The notes under the pieces are model-generated. The model was not told where the DNA came from. It did not search any database and worked only from the letters and a program-made list of their open reading frames with translations. The translations under genes were made by a program, and so were the position numbers. DNA of 64,000 bases, taken from assembly GCF_032854445.1 (NCBI RefSeq), contig NC_088298.1, forward strand, positions 21,787,295 through 21,851,294, written 5' to 3'. Below, piece after piece: positions 11,991 through 22,796 of this stretch. Source of the DNA: Liolophura sinensis (taxonomy: Eukaryota; Mollusca; Polyplacophora; Chitonida; Chitonidae). The number at the start of each line of letters is the position of its first letter. The first letter of the stretch is position 1.

Positions 11991-12280
11991 CAGACAAAAA
12001 AATCTATGGTTTTCTTTCTCCTAAATTCTGAGAAATAAAACCTGAAATAAGCTAAAACACTCCAATGCTTAGAATATTGCCAAGTAATGTATTGCATACA
12101 TTTGATTTAGCGACCCTGTTTAGAAAACATCTTTACACTCATCAATCTGTCAAAAATACATGAAAAAATGCAATACTTATACAATTAAGGTTCTGTAACA
12201 GAAAATAGACTTGACATTAGTTTGGTGTCTTTTTTTATATCAAAAAGCAAAAAGCGCATCATTATTCACAGCTTTTAAAT

Positions 12281-12433
12281 ATATAGCCAAGTGAACAATA
12301 CATTGTATATATGTTGCCACGTGAACAATTCATTGTAGATATGCTGCCAAGTGAACAATACATTGTAGATATGTTGCCAAGTGAAAAATACACTGTAGAT
12401 ATGTCGCCAAGTGAACAATACATTATAGACATC
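12281..12433. repeat. 30-bp minisatellite, about five copies
   Basis: GATATGTTGCCAAGTGAACA followed by ATACATTGTA, repeated with a few substitutions. Because the unit is a multiple of three, it gives a short spurious frame. Confidence 0.9.
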
Positions 12434-13367
12434 AGCCAACCATGGGTCTGGGAAAAATGCATACTGCTCTCCAGAAATAAGTGCATTGACAGTCCCACAT
12501 TTGATATATTCACAGCATAGCCTACTTGTATAGTATGATTAAATACACACTTTTGAAGTACTTCTTGTATATTTGATCTAATAATTTGCACGTTAAAAGT
12601 TCCTCTTGAGAGGGCTAAGCAAATTAAGAGATAAAGTACTCTTTTCCACTACCGCAACTTTTCAAATTTATTCCAACAAGACATCATCCTATACCTAGCT
12701 TAAAAAACATTTACTAACTCCTTTTCAAGATCAACTTTCGGGTTCAGACAAAATGGGCAACTTTGTCATGGACGAAATTTTAGGTTATGTACAGCAGCTT
12801 ATTATTTTTATAAAATCAATAAGAGCCATAACAGAAGAATTTCATAAATGTTCTGAACATATCATGTAACAGCTGTTTCAGCCTCTGCAAAAAAAAAAAC
12901 AAAATATAACATCAAAAAAAAAAAACAAAAAAAAACAAACAACAAACCACTATGCACAGTGTTTTCCCCGCAAGGGATCAGTCAGCTTCAAACTGTTGAA
13001 ATGTCCATGACTATACATGATCCTGTGACAGCGGAGCGTAAATTGAATACACGGCAAAAAAAAACATCAAATTTTTGCTGTTCGAATGTCATTAAGCTCA
13101 TTTCTTTTTATTACAATGACAACAACCACACAACTTCCTCCAATAAAAACCAGGAATCATGCTTGTAGCCCTCACATGTCACACGCCTTTGACAAAGCGA
13201 AGGATTCTGGGGGGTTTAATGACGCCGTTAGCCAGACCTTAGTTCCTGGACAAGACCTGTTTGTCAACGCTTCAGCAAACTGTGCACTTCCTAACATTTG
13301 TTAATGATTATTTTCTTGTCCTAGCCTGTAGGCTTAACTCCCAAAGAGGTGGAGGTGTGTGTAGGAT
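12434..13367. other. Elk intron 1 sequence, nothing recognised
   Basis: AT-rich with poly-A/C-interrupted runs at 12890-12945. No PAS-domain exon was found here. Confidence 0.5.
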
Positions 13368-13384
13368 GGGGGGGGGGGGGGGGG
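13368..13384 (+). repeat. Poly-G tract in a G-rich block
   Basis: Seventeen G in a row, preceded by GGTGGAGGTGTGTGTAGGAT and followed by GTGGTGGCTGGG; it could form a quadruplex. Similar runs lie at 4034-4044, 7927-7941, 14205-14219 and 16506-16517, with C runs at 18023-18036 and 48603-48612. Confidence 0.85.
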
Positions 13385-13869
13385 TGGTGGTGGCTGGGAG
13401 TGAGGGAGTCCGCTGTAGGACTATGTTTTGCCAGATCACAGGATATCATGTCAGGATAGAATTTTGCACCCCTTCTCCCGGGAACAGAAACCATCTTTGA
13501 CATTTTCTTTCATAAGGAATATCTTACTTGATATAATGGCAAAATATCATAAATCATGTTTTGCACACTTTTCTATAAGAAACAACATGACCTTTTTATG
13601 ACCTTTTCTAACATGTTACACGTACAATCAAAGCACACAATAAAACAATTCATAATGTATGGATCAGGGTGCCAATCTGAACTGCCTATTGACTTACATA
13701 AAATACAGCAACCTGTAACAACATTGTTAACCTTGAAAGCAATGATGTCTGAGCAAAAGTCACATTTCTTTAAAAACATTTCTGAAATAAGAACAAGACC
13801 TGAAATATTAAAAAATTATGACAAAAAATGACAACAACAGTTTAGCTGACAAAAAACCAATCTACTCAC

Positions 13870-13945
13870 GTGTGCCATCAAATCTCGTTGCTATGGTATC
13901 CAAAAATGTGTTCTGGGGCGCCAAGAACCCGCGTCTTGACGGCAT
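13870..13945 (-). CDS. Elk: First coding exon of an Elk-type voltage-gated K+ channel (KCNH3/4/8 family), partial gene
   Basis: Read on the minus strand, this exon starts at ATG 13945-13943 and encodes 25 residues plus one base of the next codon. The peptide begins MPSRRGF and continues [18 protein letters not shown]. That is the N-terminal cap placed in front of the PAS domain in Elk channels; fly Elk and human KCNH8 share the [17 protein letters not shown] core, then H. The exon ends in phase 1 (C|) exactly before that histidine, at a GTGAGT donor (intron begins at 13869). The in-frame triplet TAA lies upstream of the ATG, so this is the true start. In this family the cap modulates channel gating at the plasma membrane of excitable cells. 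The PAS, S1-S6 and CNBHD exons were not found here, so intron 1 probably runs past the left edge, more than 13.8 kb. Erg and Eag caps differ (TIIRKF-type), which favours Elk. Assignment is strong; which paralogue is unknown. Confidence 0.93.
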
Positions 13946-14043
13946 CTCACTTTTTGAGAATTTTGTCACACAATGTTACTCTCGATATATTCCAGCCATT
14001 TGACTGGCTAAAACTCTCCTCATTTTCTCCACAAGCGTTTAGT
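13946..14043 (-). other. 5'-UTR portion of the Elk exon, with its 3' splice site
   Basis: The exon carrying the Elk start codon opens at 14043, directly after a pyrimidine-rich acceptor reading TTTTATTTATTTCAG on the minus strand. The 98 bases before the ATG have stops in all frames and are read as 5' UTR. A good acceptor here means that at least one further non-coding exon lies upstream, to the right in these coordinates. Confidence 0.75.
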
Positions 14044-14502
14044 CTGAAATAAATAAAAGCAACAAAAAATTAGAATCAACATTTACTGAGTGATGAATAG
14101 TGGTTCAAATAGCTTTTTAATGAAGATGTTTACAAAATAATATATGGATGAACAAAAACTTGAACAATTTTTCTGCTCCCATACAGCATAGTTTGGGGCG
14201 GGGTGGGGGGGGGGGGGGGAGTGGGCGCTTCCCAAACAGTTTTTTTTACTTCTGTTCAGTCTGTGAAAGGCACTTCTGAAACAGATAATTATTCAGCCAC
14301 CATGGGGGGCTTCAAAGGTGCTTCACAAACTTTTACTGCTGAGCAGCCTAGTAGAAGGTACATCAGAGGCACTCTACAAACTTGGGCAGTTTTTCCACTG
14401 CAGAAAGTGTAGCCTTAAATTGATCCCTAGAATAGAGCCAAAATTCAATTGATGATTATTTCCATGACAAAATCAATCAAACAATTATACTAAAAACAGT
14501 AC

Positions 14503-15102
14503 ATATATCAGGTGGGCGTAAAAAAATGGGCCGTACTTTGACACTCAATATATCTGAAACCCTCTTACGTCAGCTTCTAAAAAGTTACACACTAAAAAGC
14601 CATTAGGTCCTAAGTATACAGACCAAATTTCAATTTCAGCCTTTAAGGTTTCTGTTCATGGGACCAAAATCAAAATAGAGTCAAAAACGCATGTTTCAAA
14701 CATTTCAAAATGGTGTTCTACCTTTTTGACTTGAAAAGGTGATCAATTCCTTTTCCACCACAGAGTAAACCATCTTGATTCAGCAAAACTTGTGCCTATC
14801 TGGCAGGATGGTTTCTCTAACACTAGAGCCACACATATTTTCCAGACGACACTTGACTGCGCACTCTACTCATAACACCTGACAGGTGATGCAATCTGGG
14901 TCACCGGAACATGCGTTTTTGAGCCTATGTTTTCATTTTAACCCTGTGTACAGACTACTCAAGCTATGACCTTGAAAACTGGTCAGTACATAAACTAAAT
15001 TATGCCATTTGAATGTCTAAAGTTTGAAAGTATTTGACCAAAGGATAATTGAGCAATGCAGCATCAAAGTATGGCCCATTTTTTTATGCCCACCCGATAT
15101 AT
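14503..15102. mobile_element. 600-bp non-autonomous TIR element, mariner-like
   Basis: The first 38 bases (ATATATCAGGTGGGCG, then TAAAAAAATGGGCCGTACTTTG) and the reverse complement of the last 38 differ at only three positions. The ends lie in TATATA context, which would fit TA target duplication, as for Tc1/mariner. No transposase frame lies between them. It begins about 460 bases upstream of the Elk start exon. Confidence 0.8.
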
Positions 15103-15965
15103 ATAACATTTCACCATACCACTTGTCCATGAAATGTGAACAAACCTGATCATTTCAAAACGAAGAAAACCATACTCCCTTTAAAATGTTGGGACTCACT
15201 ACCTGCACATGGCAGTGTGAACATGTAAGCGATAGAATAGCAATACGAAGCAAAGTCTCTGTAAACAAGCAGTCACGCTACATGGGTTAGAAACTTGTCA
15301 TGCATCTTTCATGATGGTGATTTCCATCACGTATGAAAGAAATCCGAACAAACGGATTCAGAGCTAGAAGACAAAAGTGGTACTGACAGAAATAGAAATT
15401 CAACAGCCTCATGCTACTCCACAGAGGCTTCATATTCACTCCATATGGACTTCATGTGCGCTCCAAAGAGGTTTCCTGAGTGCTTCAGAAGGGCTTCCTG
15501 TGCACCTCAGAAGGGCTTCCTGTGTGCTTCAGAGGGGATTCCAGGGCACTCCATGAAGTACTTTATGTGCACCATCAAGTTACTATTATATTACTATTAT
15601 AAATACAAACGAAGGACCATATGCATTTTTTGGACGCCCTTCTGGAGCCCTTCCCTCTATCTCAGTGAGGTCAGATTTGGGGGCTTCAAAGGCCCTTCTA
15701 CTGAAGCCTTGTTGAAGCAGGCACTTCATAGGTACTTGATTGGTGCTCTTTTTGGAGCTTGTTAAGACTCAAAGTGAGCCCTGCAATTAATGGTTTTTGA
15801 CCATAAAGCGTTATCCATAAGTAATGCCTCTGTCAATCTATACCATCCCAATTCCTAAATGCATCTGAAAGAAGCCATAAAGCGCACGATAGAGCATGGT
15901 CAATCCAATAAATATCAGAAATTAATACTGATTACTGTTTGATACTGCAGTAGTCAGTCATAATA

Positions 15966-16231
15966 TTTATTATTTAATTGGTGTTTTACTCCGTACCAAA
16001 GAATAGTTTCACTTATACGACAACAGATAACATTATGGTGGCAGGAAACCGAGCAAAGCCCGTGGGGAAATCCAAGATCATCTGCAGGCTGCTGGCTAAC
16101 CTTCCCACACATTATGGCCGAAGAGGAAGTGAGAATGAGCTGGACTTGAGCTCATGGCGGGTACACTGATGAGAGGCTCAGAGGTCATTTTGCTGCGCTA
16201 GCACGCCATCAAGTCGGCCACAGAGGCCCTT
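15966..16231 (-). mobile_element. tRNA-derived SINE, near full length
   Basis: On the plus strand it opens with TTTAATTGGTGTTTTACTCC and ends with GGCCACAGAGGCCC, the inverted tRNA-like head. The body shows GCTGGACTTGAGCTCATGGC. It lies upstream of the Elk exon. Confidence 0.87.
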
Positions 16232-16847
16232 TCTATCATCATAAATCAGCCACATGACAACAAATGAATAGAAGGGTGATGGGTGGAGGATTTGGGAACA
16301 CCAAATCATTACATCTCACCAGGGACTTCAGTGAGATTATTCGGACAATATTATCTCTGTGACCTTTGTCATATGTACGTGATCAATCTGCAGAAAGAAT
16401 GCAACTTCTATGTCAAAACAAAATATTTTTGTTCAAATAGGTTTTTTACATTGTATATTATTATATACTATATATAAATCAATCAAAAAATCACCATTTC
16501 TTCTTGGGGGGGGGGGGAGGGGCAAGCAGGCTAAGTAGTGCAATTTGTGAGAGCTTTGTCCCCAAAACACCCCACCCAAAATGTTATATTACTTTGCAGT
16601 AAATTAACAAACAGCATCATGAGAGTTCTAGACTTTTACCTGCTAAACTGTTACAGACAGCTGCACAAACATGTAAATCCCATCCAATACAATCATTAAT
16701 CCATAATCCAGATAGCGTATCAATATATTGGTCACTATACCAGTATATATTCACAGAATAACTGTATCTAAATGTGTCCATCAACACCGGTTATACATGT
16801 GGGTATGTGTATGTATAACAAATTGAGTTTGTCATCTTTCTTCTATA

Positions 16848-16850
<3 letters not shown>

Positions 16851-16903
<53 letters not shown>
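16851..16903. repeat. (TA)n microsatellite
   Basis: About 26 uninterrupted TA dinucleotides. Confidence 0.97.
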
Positions 16904-16906
<3 letters not shown>

Positions 16907-17039
16907 TTAGTTAGGCACTAAGTCTTTATTCCTGGTATATGTACAATTAATTTGGATCACACACCTATACAGGTAATCATTAAATGCAAAAAATACATTT
17001 TTCGGGAAAAGATAACCTTTAGCGACCTTCATCAAAAAT

Positions 17040-17462
17040 ACAGTATTTGCAATGCCAAGTCAACTGAATGCAATACTGCATTCTTCAGTACATGCTAATA
17101 AGTATCACAAAATGACTGGAGTATTTGCTGTCCAAAGTCAAAAATGCATTCTTAGAGGTGAATAAACTTGAAGGTTGTAAAAATGACTAGTCTGAAGATT
17201 GTTTGCTCTGAGGTCAAAAATGCATCCTTAGACGTCATGTTAGAGGCAAATAGAAGTCGTAAAATGACTACAGGATTTGCTCCAAGGTCAACAATGCATT
17301 CTTAGAGGTGAATAAAATTGAAGGTTGTAAAATGACAGGTCTTAAGAGTGTTTGCTCTGAGGTCCAAAATGCATCCTTAGACGTCATTTTAGAGGCTAAT
17401 AAAGGCCCTAAAAGGACTACTGTATTTGCTCTAAATTAAAGTCAATAATGCATTTATAAGAG
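17040..17462. repeat. About 75-bp repeat in a dimeric (about 150-bp) arrangement
   Basis: Blocks beginning ATGACTRSAG(T/G)ATTTGCT and containing AATGCATTCTTAGAGGTGAA alternate with blocks containing TGTTTGCTCTGAGGTC and AATGCATCCTTAGACGTCAT. Starts near 17113, 17182, 17261, 17331 and 17411 show two alternating monomer types. Confidence 0.75.
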
Positions 17463-17477
17463 TTGCATGAAACTCAC

Positions 17478-17530
17478 CTATGTCCAGGAGGGTATCATGT
17501 CCTACATACTTCCCAAACAAATCTGTGTAT
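17478..17530 (-). other. Candidate small minus-strand exon, possibly an Elk 5'-UTR exon
   Basis: A 53-base segment lies between a plausible acceptor (TTCTTCTGTAATGCAG) and a strong donor (ATAG|GTGAGT, intron from 17477). One frame is open and would read YTDLFGKYVGHDTLLDI. It sits about 3.4 kb upstream of the Elk exon on the same strand, so a 5'-UTR exon is one possibility. Splice sites this good do occur by chance in tens of kilobases, and no homology is recognised. Confidence 0.25.
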
Positions 17531-18555
17531 CTGCATTACAGAAGAAAGAATGGACCGAACACTGAGCTGCGTATCTAAAAGTGAGAGCTATATAGTGGTC
17601 AGCTTCAGGCAATTCCGGCCAATCTTCTATTTGATCGCTGATAATACATACATCTATGTAGTCGACTGTGTGGCAGTTAACTCCATGTATATCCCTACAG
17701 CTGCCCCATGCCCAATCAGTCATGTCAGTATATACATATGCTGGTACTGGCTAAGGGAGTCTGCACAGCTAATTACTATACCACTAAACAAATACCCATT
17801 AACACCGCAACATGCTGATGACCACATAAATCCTAGCATGTGTATGCCCTGAGAGTGCAGTCTGACCTTTTGAGCTCAGCCAGCAGGGGCACTCAGGCCT
17901 CCACCCCACCCCCTCTCCCTGTTTGCCCCACTTTTCCTCATTTTACAACATGCAGACACACACACATACATCCCTGAGACTGTTGATTAACCCACTTGTG
18001 TCAATTATAATAAAGCCTCCTTCCCCCCCCCCCCCCACCTTCCACCCACCCACCCACCCACCTCAGGTATTGGAAGGGCCAATGTTTTGAAATGGGGCAC
18101 CTGAATTTTTCTTCATAACATGCATAATGGCCACCCAGGTCCAAGCTGGATTGATGCTATGATCCTGTGTTAAACACCCACAAAAAATCATTCCAAAGAC
18201 ATGTGTGTCTATACACATATTAGGCCACAAGTAACTACTAGGCTCACAATTAACACAGACATCACCACTCCTAAATTCTGAGACAATCACGCCATCCTAG
18301 ATAGAGCTAAACTTTATTAAATAATATACCTTTGGCACCTTGACACAAAAATTCAACATTTTCAATTATCTGAATTTGGAAGAAAAGAAAAAAAAACAAT
18401 TCAAGTCTTAACTGAATGTACAGAGATTGATAAGTGTCCTGTAGAGATCAAATATGGTTCTGACCATAAATTATCAAGGAACGTACATCTCCAATTAGCT
18501 TAATTAATAGCTATCATCCACTTCAAAAGAGGATCAGTAAAACATTAATTATTGT
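17531..18555. other. No gene recognised; low-complexity C-rich strip at 17890-18065
   Basis: The strip 17890-18065 is pyrimidine-rich and ends in (CCCA)n. An open frame of 129 codons on the plus strand (17463-17852) shows no domain. Confidence 0.5.
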
Positions 18556-18830
18556 CCCCAAAAATACCTTTTTAAAGGCAAATAAGTCATAATTAAAATA
18601 TTACGTTTGGTTCTGAAAACTTGGAGTTATATCAAGTAGGATTATATTTTGATCACCCGCATAAACTTTTAAGGTGTAGGCAGACAGGTAAGTTAATAAT
18701 TGCCGCAACAGTATCAATGGAGTGTGTACGACGCACCAAAAAATACATTTTTAAAGGTAAATATGTCATCAATTATTACTTTTGATCAATGTCAAAACTT
18801 TAATTTATCACATTGGATAACGGGTCTTCA
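18556..18830. repeat. Diverged direct duplication, offset about 180 bp
   Basis: CCCAAAAATACCTTTTTAAAGG with CAAATAAGTCATAATTAAAA near 18559 is matched near 18739 by CCAAAAAATACATTTTTAAAGG with TAAATATGTCATCAATTATT. Confidence 0.5.
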
Positions 18831-19318
18831 TAAATATCATATATACCTTATATAATGGCTGAAATTATTGGTTGACAGCTGGTATATGAATGTCTTGTTT
18901 TGATGCATTGATTCCAACCATCTGCATATAAACTTCAAAACACTTCTGCTTTTCTAGGAGCAATACATAACTATAGATATATCTGTATGCCATGCACGCA
19001 AAATGTATGTCATGCAACTGGCAGAGACGTACGTTCCCACAGCAAAGATGCATTGGAATCTACCGGTTGCTTCAACAAAATGATCTCACGTTAAAACCCT
19101 TGAAATTCTGAAGACTGCATGATTATGTTGTGTAGACTAAGTGGTGTTTACTCATTCAACAGGCTGAACACAGCAGTAAATCCTGCTCGCAAATGGACAT
19201 CCAGGAATGCCATCGACTTGGGGGACCAAAATTAGCCCAGCACAGTGTGTGGGATGGGGCAGGAAGGAGCGTCAGTTGAGTTCTATGGCACAGACAAAGA
19301 CATACATGTACAGGTAGA

Positions 19319-19692
19319 CATGCCAATATTCCACAGGCAATCATGCCTATGTTCTGCTGGCAATCATGCCTATATTCCACAGGTAATCATGCCTGTTTTC
19401 CATACTTAATCATGCCTATTTTCCATACTTAATCATACCTATGTTGTACAGGTAACCATGCCTATGTTTCACAGGAAATCATGCCTATGCTCTACAGATA
19501 AACATGCCTCTGTTCCACAGGTAATCATGCCTATATTTCCCAGGTAATCATGCCTATGTTCTACAGGTAATCATGCCTATGTTCTACAGGTAATCATGCC
19601 TATATTCCACAGGTTATCATGTCTATGTTCTACAGGTAGTCATGTCTATGTTCTACAGGTAATCATGCTTATATTCCACAGATAATCATGCC
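19319..19692. repeat. 23-bp minisatellite, about 16 copies
   Basis: The unit CATGCCTATGTTCTACAGGT plus AAT recurs, with variants in the ATTCCACAG/TTCTACAG part. Confidence 0.92.
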
Positions 19693-20009
19693 ATGTTATG
19701 CAGTCATCTTTATCTCTGCTCTATTCCAGCAACCTCTAAAGCTGGTGTAAATATCCATGAACACTGCACTTCGTCATGAATCCCCAGCTAACACACCTGC
19801 CAAGGTAAAAGTTGACCAAATGAATAATTGTGGAGCGCAGTAAAATAGACCCATAAACACATAGGCATACTTACATGCAGAAAATTCCATCCTTTAGTTG
19901 GTCATTGCCAATACATTGGGTACTACCTTAATAGATTATAACAGGCATAATGAATTTGATCTAAAGTTTAGTTTGTAGAACGGCACTTTCAGAAGCACAT
20001 ATGGGGAAT

Positions 20010-20135
20010 AAAATGATACTTTTGATGCCTAAAACATCAAACAAGTTTTTCTGATATGAAATCAATCAGACATCACATGAAAGCTTTATTAAAGTGGCCC
20101 TATAAGGTGGACGAATCAATCAGAATCAAGCAAAA
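20010..20135 (+). repeat. Dispersed repeat C, copy 2
   Basis: TTTCTGATATGAAATCAATCAG, CATGAAAGCTTTATTAAAGT and GAATCAATCAGAATCAAGC define this copy; it is the longest intact one. Confidence 0.55.
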
Positions 20136-20491
20136 TTCGTCCCCTGAAAAACACACAACGTTAGGCGAAATACAGCATAAAGTATATCCATTTCTCAAAC
20201 TACATATAATACAAAACAGATCCCCTTGAACAGCCGTTCAAGGTTCAGCTCAACAAATTTGACCACAGACATAGTGTACGTTTTGTCGTGTTAGATGAAT
20301 GCATGTTCTCTTAATTGAACAAGGTTATTTTAAAATTTTTGTGAAGTTCACATGTGCCCCTGAACAATACATTTTATTCTTATTTAATCTTATGAATAAT
20401 TATGTTTTAAAACTGAATCCTTATTTAGGTTATACCTAATTGGTCAAATTAATTGAGGTTTAATTTAGAGTAATCTTAAAGTGCAGGTCAA

Positions 20492-20702
20492 TTTATTTAT
20501 TATTTATTTATTTGATTGGTGTTTTACGCCGTATAAGAATATTTCACTTATATGACGGTGGTCAGCATTATGGGTAGGTCCAAACCGGGCAGAGCTCGGG
20601 GGAAACACACGACCCTCCACAGTTTGCTGACAGACCTTCCCACATACAGCCGGAGAGGAAGCCAACATGAGCTGGACTCAACTGAGCCACGGAGGCCCCC
20701 AA
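20492..20702 (-). mobile_element. tRNA-derived SINE with an internal deletion in the head
   Basis: The tail and body are well kept (TTTGATTGGTGTTTTACGCC, CATACAGCCGGAGAGGAAGC). GAGCTGGACTC then jumps straight to AACTGAGCCACGGAGGCC, so most of the tRNA-like region is lost. Confidence 0.87.
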
Positions 20703-22287
20703 AGCGCAAGTCAAGAGAAACCAGGCGAAAGTGTTGAAATGATATGAAGATACCCTATGGAATTTAGTTAGCACCACCATTTCAAAAAATATTTATGATG
20801 AATAACATTATTTAACCCCTATAACTGAAGAATCCTCACAAACGAAATCCTGGGCAGATTCCGTAAACCTTTCTTGATGTGATGTTGTAATATTCCTTAT
20901 ATAACGATCAGGCAAATATGACGTCAAGTAATCGAGGCTGGAATGTCACGCATGGCTGCACACCAGCGACAGTGGCGTCAAGAGTTGCTGCATGGCCTGA
21001 CAACAAGGCCAAACTGGAAATGACAGAAAACTTTTGCTGACGTACAACCATCTCATATTAACAACAGGGGCTTTAATACAATGGATTTTTTCTACAATTT
21101 AAGAAAGCAAAGCCGACTATCTTAGTCCGTATAATTTTTTACCTTGCTTTTAGGATGTATAAGTCTTAACACTATATAATGGCTCTTTAAGATGTGTCGC
21201 AATTTCAATGGAGGACACCTGCTGTGTTTCTCGATTCTTAAAATACTGTCTCCATGGTCGTCGGCCTGAGCCTGTACAACACGTGAATGGCTATTCTGAT
21301 TTGCTGCAGACTTTTGCCATTCTTCCATCATTAGTCTGACATCACGACTGTATAGGACTTCTTCGGACTACCACCATATTTGTAGTGCTACTATGCAATT
21401 AAACACTGGAGAATCATGCTGAAGGCATATTGGAGAAATCTCACCTTCCCAGTACATGCAAAGATGTATGTGACACCAACCACCTCATGTCCTTGTGTCT
21501 CATTAGATTCCTGAAAACTACCCGTTAGTGTAAGGTCTTCCTACATCAATGAGAGCAGCCTTCCAGTGCTTATATTAGCAGTAGCTAGGGGTATTTCCCT
21601 TTACAAGTAGCTCAGTTGGTAGAGCGCTGCATCTGGACTTCGGCTTCCGAGACCTGAGTTTGAACGTGATCCCACCTCATGTTTAATCCTGTAACCGTTA
21701 CACTCGCATGGTAACAAAATGGTCGATGACACTCCTGTAAATGTTTGCTCATGTTCACTGAAGACTATCTGGCCTATGTTTTAGTAGAATTTAAATCCAT
21801 ATCTTGGAGAGCTTTATAATTTCCTCACATATACAATGTACACATAAAGGTATGACACACAAATAAGCTTTTTAATTGTAATGTTATGCTCACAGCTCAC
21901 TATTGTTCTCATCATTCTTCGAACTGAGACCATTCAACCAGGTTTTCAGCTATGGTACCAAATTAAGATGAACTTTTTTTTTTTTTATCAGTGTATCGAT
22001 CGTTATATCACAAATACGTCTCTCATTTATCATGACTTTGTTATCACAGTGTACTCTTCCTTTAACAAGCACTGTATTCCCTAGGGCTGTAAGTGACCTA
22101 AGTACAATGAAAGTAAGGTTTTATGTTACAATAGCATAAATTATTTTAGCAATTTTGTAAACGCTAAACATTATGATACCTTCTGACATTACATGTACAT
22201 TACACAGACATAAGTTTATGTATATATGTAACTATTCATTATTTAATTTGGAGTGTCATAGCCGTTCTGACCCAATCATCAGGACAC
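20703..22287. other. No gene recognised
   Basis: Apart from the tRNA-like SINE head at 21605, this is ordinary AT-rich sequence with no supported exon. Confidence 0.5.
21605..21680 (+). mobile_element. tRNA-like head of an old SINE
   Basis: TAGCTCAGTTGGTAGAGCG is a good A box and GAGTTTGAACGTGATCCC a decayed B box. No acceptor stem can be formed, so it is a SINE remnant, not a tRNA gene. Confidence 0.5.
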
Positions 22288-22289
22288 TA

Positions 22290-22794
22290 CTGTAAATGCT
22301 TTTTTATTCGCGTGGTACTAACATTCGCGGATTTCACGGCAAACACATTTCCGCAAAAATTAGTACCATTGAATATAAAACCCATGTAAGTAATTTATTA
22401 ATGTAGCATGTGTTACAGTTATGAATTCGTTAACAAGCACTACAGTTCTAATATTTTTTCAAATACGATAATTAGAAATACCTAACGTGTCTCCCTTTAT
22501 CTTATAACAGTCTTCAAAAAAAAGCTTAGGAGGATTAACTTCCTTTGTCTGATCAAGTTACTGTATTGTATAGAACTTTTGTCACACCTTACAGGAACAA
22601 ACAAGTTTAACTGATAACACTGTTACTTGAACGCTCGAGTTGTTTTATTACTCGACGTTTCTGTATTGAAGTTTGATTTTCATTTATCAGTTGTCCAAAA
22701 ATTCTGTTAACATCTGCGAAAGTTGATTCCCGCGCATGTGTCTTCTTACCAAATCCACGAAAGTTTATGCCCGCGAAGAAAAAGGCATTTACAG
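22290..22794. mobile_element. About 505-bp TIR element flanked by TA
   Basis: The left end is CTGTAAATGC followed by TTTTTTATTCGCG; the right end is its inverse, CGCGAAGAAAAAGGCATTTACAG. TA lies directly outside on both sides (22288-22289 and 22795-22796), fitting Tc1/mariner-type insertion. A further inverted similarity (GTGGTACTAACATTCGCGGAT against ATCCACGAAAGTTTATGCCCG) extends the arms to about 50 bases. It has no coding capacity. Confidence 0.75.
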
Positions 22795-22796
22795 TA

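Noticed and set aside
17463-17852. 129-codon plus-strand frame, with a 73-codon frame opposite
   Set aside because: Composition is unremarkable and no motif is seen; the only supported feature is a small minus-strand splice-flanked segment.
21605-21680. Possible tRNA gene
   Set aside because: The A box is good but the B box is decayed and no acceptor stem pairs; it fits an old SINE head.
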